Shown piece after piece: positions 1 through 9,772 of a stretch of 64,000 nucleotides of DNA; the first letter of the stretch is position 1; every line of letters begins with the position of its first letter. Where the stretch lies: the NCBI GenBank assembly GCA_009823505.1, contig VZQC01005680.1, positions 795,526-859,525 of the forward strand, given 5' to 3'. A model generated the notes under the pieces. It did no database searches. It saw only the letters and a program-made list of their open reading frames with translations, and was not told where the DNA came from. The translations under genes were made by a program, and so were the position numbers. Source of the DNA: Rhizomys pruinosus. Its lineage: Eukaryota; Chordata; Mammalia; Rodentia; Spalacidae.

Positions 1-243
1 ATTTTTTTTATTAATTTTATTTATTTCTGTATGTGTATGAATGTACTGTCTGCATGCAAGTCTGTGCACCCGTGTCGTGCAACGCCGCGGAGTTCAGAAG
101 AGGGTCTCGGATTCCCCTGGAACTGGAGTTCTCCTGGAATTGGAGTTTCAGACGGTTCTCAGCCGCCATGTGGGTGCTGGGGATCGAACCCGGGTCCTCT
201 GTAAGAGCGGCGCTCTTAACCGCTAGGCTATCTCTCCAGCCCC
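1..243 (-). mobile_element. B2 SINE, antisense
   Basis: Reads in reverse from an AT-rich tail to 'ctctccagcccc', the complement of the B2 5' end. The tRNA-like B box is intact ('gatcgaacccgg'). The body carries the extra 'ctcctggaattggag' copy that marks a young B2 subtype seen several times in this window. Confidence 0.9.
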
Positions 244-300
244 TTGAGTGCTCTTTAAGAACAGCAAGTGCTCTTAACTGTTGAGCCAACTTGTCACCAG
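244..300 (-). mobile_element. B2 fragment, antisense
   Basis: A second B2 5' part ('agtgctcttaactgttgagcc') abuts the first B2. It is diverged and truncated. Positions 301-560 beyond it are AT-rich with no recognisable feature. Confidence 0.6.
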
Positions 301-579
301 GAGAAGATAATCTGACTTCTCTTTTCTAAGGTTACATACTTTTTTCTAATAGTATAGCATGGAACTAAATTTCAATTATTTATGAACATGAAACTGAAAT
401 AAATCTTGAGGACTTAAATACTGATGGACAGTAGTTAGTAATTAAAAAGTAATTCCAATGTTTGCTAAGCTCATTAAAAAATATAATGGATCCAATTTAT
501 AACTCACAGGCATGATTAGAATGTTCTCTCTTCTGGAGTCTGGTTACTTTCAAGACCATGCTAGATATTTTTTTTTTGT

Positions 580-583
<4 letters not shown>

Positions 584-623
<40 letters not shown>
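584..623. repeat. (GT)20 microsatellite
   Basis: Pure GT dinucleotide run that replaces the tail end of the adjacent antisense B2, a common site of microsatellite growth. Confidence 0.97.
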
Positions 624-625
<2 letters not shown>

Positions 626-784
626 ATGAGTGCATGTGCTTAAGGACACCAAAAGAGGGCACTGGATTTCCTTGAAGTGGAGTTACAAGTGGTTGTGAGC
701 TGCCAAGTGTGAGTGCTGGCAGCCAAACTAAGGTCCTCTGAATGAGCAGCAGTGCTCTTAACCAAGGAGTCACATCTCCAGGCC
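624..784 (-). mobile_element. B2 SINE, antisense, diverged
   Basis: Contains 'agagggcactggattt', 'gtgagtgctggcagcc' and 'tgctcttaacc', then 'atctccaggcc'. Many substitutions make this an old copy. Confidence 0.75.
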
Positions 785-1015
785 TAATTTTATTTTTAAT
801 TATGTATAAGATCATGTATAGGTGTGTTTGTGTCTTTGTGTTGTGTGTGGGTATGTACATGTGAGTGCAGAGGTTGGAAGAGGTCCTCGGATCCCCCTTG
901 GGCTAGAGTTATAGGCAGTTATGAGTTGCTTTATGGGTGCTAGGAACTAAACTCAGGTCCTCTACAGGAGCAGTCAGTGCTTTTAACCACCTAACGAACA
1001 CCTATCTCTTCAGTT
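785..1015 (-). mobile_element. B2 SINE, antisense, diverged
   Basis: A second old copy directly behind the first: tail-like 'taattttatttttaatt', then 'gggtgctaggaact' and 'tgcttttaacc'. Two head-to-tail B2s suggest preferred insertion into an existing B2 tail. Confidence 0.7.
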
Positions 1016-1045
1016 TCTTGTTCTATCTGTTAGATCTGGGCTTCC

Positions 1046-1080
1046 TGTTTATGGCCATACCACCCTGAACGTGCCTCTTC
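1046..1080 (+). pseudogene. 5S rRNA 5'-end retro-fragment with TSDs
   Basis: About 30 nt read 'atggccataccaccctgaac', matching the start of vertebrate 5S rRNA (positions about 1-30) with only C-to-T type changes. The insert lies between two perfect 14-bp copies of 'agatctgggcttcc' at 1032-1045 and 1081-1094. There is no poly(A) tail and the RNA's 3' part is missing. This fits the known class of 3'-truncated tailless retropseudogenes. It is far too short to be a 5S gene. Confidence 0.72.
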
Positions 1081-1094
1081 AGATCTGGGCTTCC

Positions 1095-1551
1095 CAGAAT
1101 TCCAGAGGCTGTCAATGACCTCTTCCCCTGTACCTGAGGTCCCACCCCATGGCTATAATTGGGTGGACCTCAGTCACCATGCTGCTACTGTTTTGCTACT
1201 CCACCACGTGCCAACAGGCAGCCGCCCTGGCAGTTACAGAAGTAAATCATGTTCCTGGAGTGACTTAAGTCTCACGTGCCTTTTATTGGGGGTTTGCACC
1301 ATTATAACCTAACACTATCCTTTCATTATAGCTATTGGCTAATGACTGAGTTTTCTGGAAGGTTTCTATTTGCCAGAATCCCCAGGCCTCAGAGTTCTTT
1401 GTGTTTGATCTATGTAGAATTCACACTGTAGACAAAATCATTTCTGGAAGATTCTGTTTTACTCTATCAAAATGGAAGATCCTTCTCTCTTCAGCCAGGA
1501 GAATGTCTAAACTCTGTTTTAATCTTCAGAACTTCTCTTTTCTCTCTCATT

Positions 1552-1552
<1 letters not shown>
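1095..1552. other. unassigned intergenic stretch
   Basis: No repeat or gene recognised. Short ORFs here have no coding signature. Confidence 0.5.
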
Positions 1553-1583
<31 letters not shown>

Positions 1584-1590
1584 ATTAATT
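1553..1590. repeat. (ATT)n microsatellite
   Basis: Run of ATT triplets at the tail side of the following antisense SINE. Confidence 0.95.
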
Positions 1591-1591
1591 T

Positions 1592-1703
1592 GGTTGGTGG
1601 AGACTGGGTCTCGCTATCTAGCCTAGGATGCTCTTGAACTTGGGCTCTTTCTGCCTTAGCTTCCCAAATGCTAGACTGTAGGGATTCACTGTAATACCAG
1701 CTA
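1592..1703 (-). mobile_element. B1-like SINE, antisense, old
   Basis: 'gagactgggtctcgctat', 'gctcttgaacttgg' and 'gccttagcttcccaaatgct' follow the antisense B1 order with many changes. Confidence 0.65.
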
Positions 1704-1754
1704 CTTTCTTAAAGCTCTATATGCAATTCCTTTGCCTAAACAGAAAAACATTAA

Positions 1755-2060
1755 AGATCCAAATGCAATGGTTAATATTCATTGTCAACTTGACTGCACT
1801 GAGAACACCATAGAAACACAGCTCTGGGCATTTCTGTGGGCAGCACCATCCCATGGGCTGGGGTCCTGGCCTGGATAAAAAGAAAAAAGCGAGCTGAGCA
1901 CCAGCATTCATCTCTCTCTGCTTCCTGACTGTGGAGGCCACGTGAGCAGCTGCCTCACGCTCCTGCAACCACGCCTTCCACCATGATGGACTGCGTCCTC
2001 ACACTGTGAGCTGGAGAAAACCCTTCTTTACGTTGCTTTTGTCAGGTGTTTGGTCTCAGT
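1755..2060 (+). mobile_element. family A repeat, sense
   Basis: Starts near 'attgtcaacttgac', then 'gtgggcagcaccatccca', 'ggataaaaag' (TATA-like), 'gcttcctgactgtgga', 'ccatgatggactg' and 'cccttc...ttgcttttgtcagg'. The same order recurs at 10930, 42485 and 61786. It resembles a rodent nonautonomous DNA element; the name RCHARR1-like is from memory. Confidence 0.65.
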
Positions 2061-2102
2061 GTGAGAAAAGTCATTAATTCTCCCTTAAATAACATACACT
2101 GT

Positions 2103-2271
2103 AGCTGGTCGTGGTGGTCCATGCCTTTAATTCCAGCACGTGGGTGGCAGAGGCAGGTGGATCTCTGTAAGTTGAAGGCCAGCCTGATCTATATAGTGAG
2201 TTCCAGGAAGGCTGGGGCTACAGGGGGAACTTGTCTCGAAAAGACCAAAAAACAAAACAAAACAAAACAAA
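2103..2271 (+). mobile_element. B1 SINE, sense
   Basis: 'gctggtcgtggtggtccatg' through 'gccagcctgatctata' and 'ttgtctcgaaaagacc', ending in an (AAAAC)n tail. This is the 7SL-derived B1 order. Positions 2272-2704 after it hold nothing I recognise. Confidence 0.9.
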
Positions 2272-2704
2272 GAGCTTACACTATGTGGGGTTGGTATCCA
2301 TTTGTATCCATTTGTTGTCCAGAAAGCCGTGATGAGGAGCCAGGCCTCATGGGTGCTCCGGCTAGGTGGGGACTCTGTGTTCCACAAAGATATTGGAGTC
2401 TCCACTCCCAGAAGCCCTGGAGGCCAGGAGTGCCCAGCAGGGCTCAGCAGGACTTCACTGTGAAGGAATCTACATCCAACTAGCTCCTATTGAGCCACAG
2501 GGCTATGGCTGGGCGTAATGGGACCCCCACTCCTGCGCTGACGCCCTCCTTTCATTCCTGTTCATACAAAGGCTGCTGTCTGCTTCATGAGACCGGCAGT
2601 GTCTGAGAAGACTGTCACCAGCAGGCGTATTGACTGCCTGCATTCCCTCCTCGAAAGAGGGGGCAGGAGGGTCATTGGCCCCTCAGAGTGTCCAGCCACT
2701 CCGA

Positions 2705-3005
2705 CCAGATATGGGTATGAGTTCTGTCGAAATTGAACCTGGCCTCAGGGTCTTGGGGAGCCTAGGCAGGGGGTGGTGGTGGTAGGTTAATTGAGAGGGG
2801 CTCCATCTGCCCAGCTGTGGGGAAGCCATCATTCAGGCTAAGTGCAGACCTTCCGTGTGGCTCCTGTCTGTCGCCCCTCCCCCATGCTTTGTGAGTAAGC
2901 CCAATCCGCTCATTGGTTCCCCAGGATGAACTTTGGAGGAATTGAACTACAGTTTGTCACTGGGACTTAAGGGAAGGGAAAGGACATTGTATCCATCTCT
3001 GTCCC
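2705..3005 (+). mobile_element. family B LTR-like repeat, sense
   Basis: Contains 'gaagccatcattcaggct', 'cttccgtgtggct', 'aagcccaatccgctcattgg', 'aattgaactacagtttgtc' and 'gacattgtatccatctc'. The poly(A)-signal-like stretch followed by a fixed 3' end suggests an LTR, but no TG...CA termini are secure. Confidence 0.6.
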
Positions 3006-3032
3006 TCACCGCCATCCTTTTTGCCCTTTCAG

Positions 3033-3034
<2 letters not shown>

Positions 3035-3073
<39 letters not shown>
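3035..3073. repeat. (GT)n microsatellite
   Basis: Pure GT run leading into the next antisense SINE. Confidence 0.97.
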
Positions 3074-3074
<1 letters not shown>

Positions 3075-3265
3075 ATATGCACATGGATTCCGGAGGTCAA
3101 CTTTGACTGTTGTTCCTTAGGTGCTGACCACCTTGGTTTGGGAGACAGTTTCTCTCACTTGGACTTATATACTCACTGGTTATTGGGCTGGCCGCTGAGC
3201 CCCTTGGGTCCCTTTCTCTACCTCCTCAGCACTGGGATTGTGTCTGCCACAGTGCTCTGCTTTTG
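3074..3265 (-). mobile_element. B4-like SINE, antisense, old
   Basis: 'ggaggtcaactttgactgtt', 'agacagtttctctcacttgg' and 'cagcactgggattgtgtctg' match a B4 composite in reverse, strongly diverged. Low-complexity AT follows to about 3335. Confidence 0.5.
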
Positions 3266-3509
3266 TTTTATTACATTTTATTTTATTTTATTTGGTATTT
3301 TAAAAATTATTATTAATATTTTCTTTGCAAGAAGAAACACTTAAATTTCATGTCAGATTACAGGAAAAAAAGGGAATCAAACCCACATGCCAAAAGCACA
3401 AAGAAAAATCAACAACATAGGAAAAGCAAATAAGAAATTTCCACCAAGCACCATCAGTCCCATAGAGGATTCCGACAATGAGATCTCTCTGGAGGTAACC
3501 CAGGACAGA

Positions 3510-3564
3510 TACATACATATATATACATATAGTCATATATAATAGATATGATATATATATATAT

Positions 3565-3613
<49 letters not shown>
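3510..3613. repeat. (AT)n and (CT)22 compound microsatellite
   Basis: Imperfect AT-rich run to 3568, then pure CT to 3613, directly before a minisatellite. Confidence 0.95.
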
Positions 3614-3616
<3 letters not shown>

Positions 3617-3722
3617 CATCCTGGAGGCGGGTCCTTTACTCTCCAGCCATCCTGGAGCAGGGTCCTTCACTCTCTGATCCATCCTGGAGGCAGTTCCTTT
3701 GCTCTCTGATCCCATTTTGGAG
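3614..3722. repeat. 32-bp minisatellite, about 3.4 units
   Basis: Units open with 'atccatcctggag' or 'agccatcctggag' and end 'tcctttactctcc', 'tccttcactctctg' and 'tcctttgctctctg'. The last unit stops at 'atcccattttggag'. It seems to have grown from the edge of the CT run. Confidence 0.85.
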
Positions 3723-3729
3723 TTTTATT

Positions 3730-4062
3730 ACATTTTATATTGGTTACCTTTTTGTTGCTGTGATAAAAACGCCATAACCAAGGCAACTTTTCGAAGGAAG
3801 AGTATTGGGCTTAAGCTTCCAGGGAGATGAGTCGGGTCAGGGGGAGGCACAGCAGGAGGTAGCTGGAACAGAAAGCTGAGCACACCGAGGAAGCAGAGAG
3901 GGACAAGTTGGGAATGGAGCAAGGCTATGAAGCCAGAGACGAGCATCCTCTAGCAAGGCACGCAACACCTCCTGAACCTCCCAAACAGCACCACCAACTG
4001 GGGGGCCAAACGTTCACGTACTTGGAACCTATACTGGAAATTTTCATTCAAAACACCACACA
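3730..4062 (-). mobile_element. family C repeat, antisense
   Basis: Opens 'tttttgttgctgtgataaaa' and closes 'ccaccaactggggggcc', 'ttttcattcaaaacaccaca', the reverse of the family C start. URR1-like by memory. Confidence 0.65.
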
Positions 4063-4078
4063 TTTAAACTTTTATGCT

Positions 4079-4263
4079 CTGTGTGTGTGTGTGCTTGCCA
4101 TGGCATGCTTGTGGAAGAGTGTGCTCGCCATGGCGTGCTTGTGGAAGTCAGAGGACGATTTGCAGCCCTCATTCACTCCTTCTGCCACGTGAGTCCAGGG
4201 TTTGAACTCAGCTCATCAGACATGACAGCAAAGACCTTTATTTGCTGAGCCGTCTCGCCAGCC
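4079..4263 (-). mobile_element. B4/B2-type SINE, antisense, with 30-bp internal duplication
   Basis: Ends in 'gctgagccgtctcgccagccc', the reverse of a SINE head. Near its tail a 30-bp unit 'gtgtgcttgccatggcatgc' is repeated in tandem (4089-4118 and 4119-4147) with few changes. Confidence 0.7.
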
Positions 4264-4274
4264 CACGCTTTGCT

Positions 4275-4358
4275 TTTTATGAAGGTTCTTGGGATTAAAC
4301 TCAGTTCCTCGTGTTTGCAAATCAAGCACTTTACCAACTGAGCCATTGGCCCAGTCCC
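4275..4358 (-). mobile_element. ID-type SINE fragment, antisense
   Basis: 'caagcactttaccaactgag' and 'ccattggcccagtccc' resemble a reversed ID/B4 head. Nothing is recognised in 4359-4740. Confidence 0.6.
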
Positions 4359-4744
4359 ATCCTTGTCCAGGTTTTAGGGATGTGAAATAAAGGTGTTTTT
4401 TCTCCCCCAAGAGACTTCCTTGGGGAAGACAGCTAGGAAGCACCATTCGGTTCTGGGGCTGCAGCGGGTGAGCTGCCTTATGGGATTCAGTTACTTTGAT
4501 AGAGAGCGACTCTTCCTACAGATTTGACTGTCCTAGGTTAATCCCTTATGCCCCACAGGGCATCAGACTTAAGCTCTGAGAAAAATCTAATAAAGAAGAT
4601 GTGAGGAGAAAATGGAAAACTCCCCACTCTGCTCTCTTCCTTCTGCTGAGAATATTTACAGATATGATTGTGTCAGAAGAACCCTGAGCACAGGCACTGA
4701 GCAAGTGTGTCTTGGAATTGAATTTGGAAAAGCTATGATGGTTG

Positions 4745-4915
4745 TGGTGGTTTGAATGAGAATGTTCCCGGCAGAGTCAAGTATCTGAACCGTTGGTCAG
4801 TTGGTGGAGCTGTTTGGGGAGAGACATGGAACCTTTAGGAGGTGTGGTCTTGCTGGAGGAAGCCCGTCACTGGGGGGAGGGGGCTTGGAATGCTCAGAGC
4901 CTTGTTCTGCTTCCA

Positions 4916-4968
<53 letters not shown>

Positions 4969-5130
4969 TTCTTGTGCATACTTGAAGATGTGCACCCTCA
5001 GTTTCCTGTTCTAAATGTCTCTTGCCATGCTAACTCTTATCCCCCTGGAAATGTAAGCCCAATAAACTCTTCCTCTTCCTTCTATAAGCTGTCTTGATCA
5101 TGGTGGTCTATCACAGAAAAAGAAAAATAA
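4745..5130 (+). mobile_element. family C repeat, sense, with (CT)n
   Basis: 'ggtttgaatgagaatgttcc', 'ggtggagctgtttgggg', 'ggaggtgtggtcttgctgg', then 'aagcccaataaactcttcc' and 'catggtggtctatcacag'. The element's own CT-rich part has grown to a (CT)n run at 4918-4966. Confidence 0.75.
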
Positions 5131-5189
5131 TGAATATAAATCAATACAATGGTTGTTTTTGGTAAAGATGGGGGATGCTTTTCCTTTTT

Positions 5190-5335
5190 CTTTTTCTTTA
5201 ACTGAAGCATGTGTTGTGTAGCCCAGGCTAGCCTAGAAATTGCTATGTGGCCAAGAGTGATCTTGAACTTCAGATCTTCCTGCCTCCACTGAGTGCTGGG
5301 ATTACAGGCATGTGCCACCACACTTGGGTTTCAAT
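5190..5335 (-). mobile_element. B1 SINE, antisense
   Basis: 'gtagcccaggctagcctag', 'gatcttgaacttcagatc' and 'gctgggattacaggcatgtg' read as reversed B1. Confidence 0.8.
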
Positions 5336-5349
5336 TAAAAAAAGTTTTA

Positions 5350-5563
5350 AACATTTTATTTTTTATCTTATGTGTATTAGTATATTGCCTGCATGTGTGT
5401 AAGTGCACTTGTGTTGTGCAATGTCCTTGGAGGTCAGAAGAAAGTGTTGGATCATTTGGAACTGGAGTTACGGATGGTTGTTAGCCGCCATGTGGGTGCT
5501 GGGAATTAAACCCAGGTCTTCTGCAAGAGCAGCCAGAACTCTTAACCACTAAGCCATCTCTCC
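5350..5563 (-). mobile_element. B2 SINE, antisense
   Basis: Tail-like AT stretch, then 'gcctgcatgtgtgtaagtgc', 'gtgggtgctgggaatt' and 'taagccatctctcc'. It lacks the young internal duplication. The next retroposon inserted at its head. Confidence 0.85.
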
Positions 5564-5577
5564 AGCCCTCAATTTTT

Positions 5578-5882
5578 TTTTATTGAGGATTTGTACAACT
5601 CATACAATGGTTCCCAATCAAACCCAGGACCCCCAATACCTCAACCATCAGAACTCATGCATTACATCATCCAAGCTAAGCCCTATCCAGTCAAACTCCC
5701 AAGCCCAGACCTCCTTCTGTGCAAATAGATCCGCTGAAATCTAGTCAGCATATCTGGGAATCCAAAATAAGGCATATTCTTCCTCACCCAACAGTACTCA
5801 GTCTCTTATAGCTTTCAGTCCAGGGTCAGACCCCCCCCCCATTTATCTTGCTCCACTTTGAGACCCTGTCCAAGGTGGCATA
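5578..5882 (-). mobile_element. polyadenylated retroposon (L1 3'-end-like), antisense
   Basis: Bounded by perfect 14-bp repeats 'agccctcaattttt' (5564-5577 and 5883-5896). On the minus strand it ends 'tacaaatcctcaataaa' then A's, so a polyadenylated RNA was the source. It contains a G-run (minus strand) near its 5' end, as rodent L1 3' UTRs do. No ORF of note. Family not proven. Confidence 0.7.
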
Positions 5883-5896
5883 AGCCCTCAATTTTT

Positions 5897-6080
5897 AAAT
5901 TTCTTAAAAGTTATGTGTGTATGTGTATATGCACATGTATGTATAAGTACCTACAGAGGACAGATGAAGGTACCAGATCCCTTGGAGATGGAGTTCCAGG
6001 TAGTTGCGAACTTCCTGATATGGGTGCTGGGATCTGAGCTCTGGTGCTCATAGTCGCTAAGACAAATCTCTAGTCTCCTA
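5897..6080 (-). mobile_element. B2 SINE, antisense, old
   Basis: 'gtatgtgtatatgcacatg', 'gagatggagttccaggtagt' and 'gggtgctgggatctgag' follow the antisense B2 order. Confidence 0.7.
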
Positions 6081-6094
6081 CCCCGCCCCTTTTT

Positions 6095-6180
6095 TTTTAA
6101 AATATGGCACTAGAGAAGGAACCTGGGGCTCCATGCATGCTAGGCAAGGACTCTACCAACTGAGCTGTATCCCAGGCCCT
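6095..6180 (-). mobile_element. ID-type SINE, antisense
   Basis: 'ccatgcatgctaggcaagga', 'ctctaccaactgagctgtat' and 'cccaggccc' match the reversed ID (tRNA-Ala-like) head. Confidence 0.75.
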
Positions 6181-6334
6181 GATTTTTTTCCTCTTTCAGT
6201 GTGTTTCCAAAGAGGAGACATCTTCTTATCTGTGACCTGGGTGGGGAGATTGCAGTGAAAACCCTCACGGCCACTCCTACCCTTACTGTGGATAAAGAAA
6301 CATAACCCCAGTGTGTGGGACTGACTCAGAAGCA

Positions 6335-6480
6335 AGAAAATCCAACACACCTGTAGTAGCTACTTTTGTATCTCTGCAACCAAAATGCTGACAGAAACAA
6401 CTTAAGGGAGGAAGAGTTTATTTTAGCTCATGGTTTGAGAGGGATTTCAGTCCATCATGGAGGGGAAGGTGGGCTGTACC
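6335..6480 (-). mobile_element. family A/C fragment, antisense
   Basis: 'aactt aagggaggaagagtt' and 'tagctcatggtttgagagg' match the shared reversed end of families A and C. Positions 6181-6334 are unassigned. Confidence 0.55.
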
Positions 6481-6532
6481 ATTAAGAAAATGATTCACAG
6501 TATCCGTACTTGCCGTTATAAATGAATTTATT

Positions 6533-6682
6533 GCTGGGCGTGGTGGCACATGCCTTTAATCCTAGCACCTGGGAGGCAGAGGCAGGCAGATCTCTGGGAG
6601 TTCAAGGCCAGCCTGATCTACAAAGTGAGTTCCAGGACTGCTGGGGCTACAAGGAGACCCTGTGTCAAAAAGACAAAAAAAG
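6533..6682 (+). mobile_element. B1 SINE, sense
   Basis: 'gctgggcgtggtggcacatg' to 'gagaccctgtgtcaaaaaga' is a near full-length B1. Confidence 0.93.
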
Positions 6683-6719
6683 AGAATTTATTAAGTATAT
6701 AGCAAGCCAAAAGAATACA

Positions 6720-6815
6720 TAGAAAGAAATGGATAAATAGACAAATGATAGATGATTGATTGATAGATAATAGATTGATTGATAATAGATGATAGATACA
6801 GAGGTAGACTGTTTG
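6720..6815. repeat. impure (GATA)/(GATT) repeat
   Basis: Interleaved 'gataga' and 'gattgat' units. Beyond it, 6816-7207 is unassigned and holds a loose duplication of 'gaaactgactggg' at about 6835 and 6953. Confidence 0.85.
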
Positions 6816-7207
6816 CTAGAAAGTAAGCCAGCAGAAACTGACTGGGGAAGCCCTGTCAAGGCAGCCAACTGGAGTTCCCATTGAGAGTCCCAGGCACAGC
6901 AGAGTGTCCCCTGGGTGATGCTTCCAAAGAGCAACAGAGGTAACATCCAGCCGAAACTGACTGGGAAAACTGGAGTTTCCAATGGAACTTCCTCTCCATA
7001 GCTGAGCTTCCCACGGCTAACGTCCAGGTTCTCCTTCCCACAGCAGGCACTTTTATATCATGGATAAACAACGGGAACATCTGTTGGAAATGGTTTACCT
7101 TCTAGTGTTCTCAAGGACACATGACCCTCAGAGTCCCCCCTCAGTGACCCACTTCTGCCAGCGAAGTCTCTCTTGCTGCAGTCTCTGTGGCCTTCAGAAT
7201 ACATCAT

Positions 7208-7438
7208 CGGGGCTGGGCAGGCAGCACAGGAGCTGAAGTGCTTGCTATGCAAGGATGCTGACCTGAGTTCAAGCCCTCACACCCATGTGAAGAATGTGAA
7301 GAACGGAGTGTGCTCATGCATGTCTGTAGTTCCAGCGGTGGGGAAGGGGAGACAGGTGGATCTCCAGGGATCTTGCTTAGCCAGCCTGGCCTAAGCAGTG
7401 AGCTCCTGGCCAGTGAGAGATGCTGTCCCCCAAAGCAA
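7208..7438 (+). mobile_element. B4-type composite SINE, sense
   Basis: ID-like head 'ggggctgggcaggcagcac', then B1-like 'catgtctgtagttccagcg' and 'cttagccagcctggcc'. Confidence 0.7.
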
Positions 7439-7439
7439 T

Positions 7440-7685
7440 GGGGCTGGAGAGATGGTTCATTAGTTAAGAACACTTGCTGTTCTTCCAGAGGATCCAGGTT
7501 TGATTCCCAGCACCCACATGGAGGACAATAACCATCTGTAACTCCAGTTCAAGGGAATCTGAGAATCTCTTCTGGTCTCAGCAGGCATTACTTGCATGTG
7601 ATATACTTACATACATGTGATATACTTACATATGTGCAGGCAAAACATTCATAAATGTAAAAATAAAAGTAAAATATTTAAAAAA
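7440..7685 (+). mobile_element. B2 SINE, sense
   Basis: 'ggggctggagagatggttca', 'aggatccaggtttgattccc', 'aacattcataaatg' and an A/T tail. CA-rich sequence lies at 7750-7795. Confidence 0.92.
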
Positions 7686-7911
7686 AGCAGGATGGGTGGT
7701 GTTTAAGCAATGGCACCTGAGGTTGACTTCTGACTTCTACATGCACGCATATGCATGTGCACACGCACACACACACGTACACACGTGCACACACAAATTC
7801 TCTCTCTCAAATACAGTACCACAAAGTAGGTGTTGAAAACATCATCTTGTAGGGGACACTTCAGACTCGAACTACAGTAACACCTTTCTTGATTCTTTGC
7901 CTCACAGTTCC

Positions 7912-8255
7912 TTAAGAGTGTGACGTGTGTCCATGTGTTTTTGTGAGTGGAGGTGTGTGCATGCTAGGATGTGGGTATATGGCTAAGAGGAGGACCTCAG
8001 GTCCCAGCCCTTGATTCCCACCACATTTGAGGCAGGGTGTCTTTGTTCGACGCTGTAGTGTGCAGTCCAGGCTGGCTGACATGTCCATTTCCAGGGATTC
8101 CCTGTCTCCACCTCCCATCTCACTTCCGGAGTGCTGGAATTAGAGATGTGCACTGCAGGACCCAGTTTTACATGGGTGCTGGGGATCCAAACTCAGGTCT
8201 TCACACTGCATGACAAGAACGTTACCCACTGAGCCATCTCCCCAAACCCTAATCT
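7912..8255 (-). mobile_element. B4-type composite SINE, antisense
   Basis: B1-like reverse part 'tgcagtccaggctggctgac' then an ID/B2 head 'gtgctggggatccaaactc' ending 'gagccatctccccaaaccc'. Confidence 0.65.
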
Positions 8256-8341
8256 TAATAAACATAGTAAAAAAGTTTCATTAATGCCTCTGTCCATCCT
8301 GAAAAAATACTCTAAAAACCTAGGACTAAAAGATTATATTT

Positions 8342-8564
8342 TCTTTTTTTTTTTTTATTCTTGTATGTGTAGGAATGTACTGTCTGCATGTAGGTTTGTG
8401 CACCCGTGTCGTGCGATACCGCGGATGTCAGAAGAGGGCGTCGGATTCCCCTGGAACTGGAGTTAAAGACAGTTCTCAGCCACCATGTGGGTGCTGGGGA
8501 TCGAACCCGGGTCCTCTGCAAGAGCAGTTGGCACTCTTAACTGCAAGGCCATCTCTCCAGCCCC
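8342..8564 (-). mobile_element. B2 SINE, antisense
   Basis: Poly-T, 'gtactgtctgcatgtagg', CpG-containing 'gtcgtgcgataccgcgg', 'gatcgaacccgggtcctctg' and 'catctctccagcccc'. It lacks the internal duplication seen in its close relatives. Confidence 0.95.
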
Positions 8565-8624
8565 CAAGATTATATTTTCAACCTATGTGTTTGTCTAAAG
8601 GGAGGATGTTCCTGTTTAGAATTT

Positions 8625-8856
8625 TGTTCAATATATTTATTTTTATTCATGTGTATGAGTGTTTTTCTTGGGTGTATGTATGTGCACCATGTATGCACAG
8701 TACTTGAAGATTCCAGAAGAGGGCATCAGATACCCTGAATCTGGAGGTATAAGATGTTGTGAACCCCCTGAATGAGGTGCTGGGTGGGACCTGACCCCAT
8801 CCTCTTCAAGAACAGCAAATGCTCTTATCCACTAAGCAATCTCTCCAGACCCCCCA
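8625..8856 (-). mobile_element. B2 SINE, antisense
   Basis: 'atgagtgtttttcttgggtg', 'agaagagggcatcagatacc' and 'caatctctccagacccc'. Confidence 0.85.
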
Positions 8857-8901
8857 AATTATTTTTGAGAATGAAACATTTCCCATTAGTGGATCAAAAA
8901 A

Positions 8902-8903
<2 letters not shown>

Positions 8904-8947
<44 letters not shown>
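8904..8947. repeat. (GT)22 microsatellite
   Basis: Pure GT run at the tail side of an antisense B2. Confidence 0.97.
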
Positions 8948-8949
<2 letters not shown>

Positions 8950-9085
8950 GTGCCCTTGGAGGCCAGAAGAGGGCATCAGATTCTCTGGAGCTGATATTAT
9001 AGATGGTTGTCAGCTGCCATGTGGGTTCTGGGAACCAACTCAGGTCCTCTGAAAGAGCAGAGTCATCTCTATGGACTCCTTGTTG
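8948..9085 (-). mobile_element. B2 SINE, antisense, partial
   Basis: 'ggaggccagaagagggcatc', 'gccatgtgggttctgggaac' and 'gagtcatctct'. Nothing recognised from 9086 to 9404, which is AT-rich. Confidence 0.75.
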
Positions 9086-9404
9086 AATATTTTACCAGAA
9101 GTTCTACCCACCACAGTAAGATAATAAAAAGATAATAAAATAAGTCAAAGCCATCTAGACTGGAAAAGAAAAATAAAGTTGGAAAATAACTTCTTTCAAG
9201 GCTTACTATAAAGCTGTAGTAATTAAGATAATGTATTATTTATTGAAAAGACAACACAAGCCTCCCTACATTGATTTTTTTCCCCTTTGCTGATTTTTTT
9301 CCTGATAAACGTGGCTGGGTTTCTGGAGTTTTTATTTCATTCCGTTGACATTAATCACAATAAAAAAATCATCTTTCAGTAAGATACTGTTAAAGGGATA
9401 GAGA

Positions 9405-9550
9405 GGTAAATTATGGGCCCAGCATTGGCGTCCACACCTGTCATCTCAGCACCCAGGAGCTGGAAGCTGGAAGATCCAGAGTTCAAAGTCACCTTCAGCT
9501 GCACAGTGAGTGTAAGGGCAGCTTAGGCTATATGACTGTCTCAGAGAAGA
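9405..9550 (+). mobile_element. old B1-like SINE, sense
   Basis: 'cagcacccaggagctggaag' and 'gatccagagttcaaagtcac' are loosely B1. Confidence 0.55.
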
Positions 9551-9553
9551 AGG

Positions 9554-9772
9554 GGGGCTGGAAAGATGGCTCAGCAGTTAAGAGCACTGACTGCTCTTGC
9601 ATCGAACCCGGTTCGACTCCCAGCCAGCACCTGCATGGTAGCTAAGAACCGTTTTTAACTCCAGTTCCAGGGGAATCTAACGCCCTCTTCTGACCTCCTC
9701 AGCATTGCATGACATGGGTGCGCCTACTTACATGCAGACTCATGCACATAAAATAAAATTATAAAAAGGGAG
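9554..9772 (+). mobile_element. B2 SINE, sense
   Basis: 'gggggctggaaagatggctc', 'gcagttaagagcactgactg' and the tail 'cataaaataaaattataaaa'. Confidence 0.93.

Noticed and set aside
2046..2483. 145-codon open frame
   Set aside because: Crosses a family A end and a B1 with its A-rich tail.
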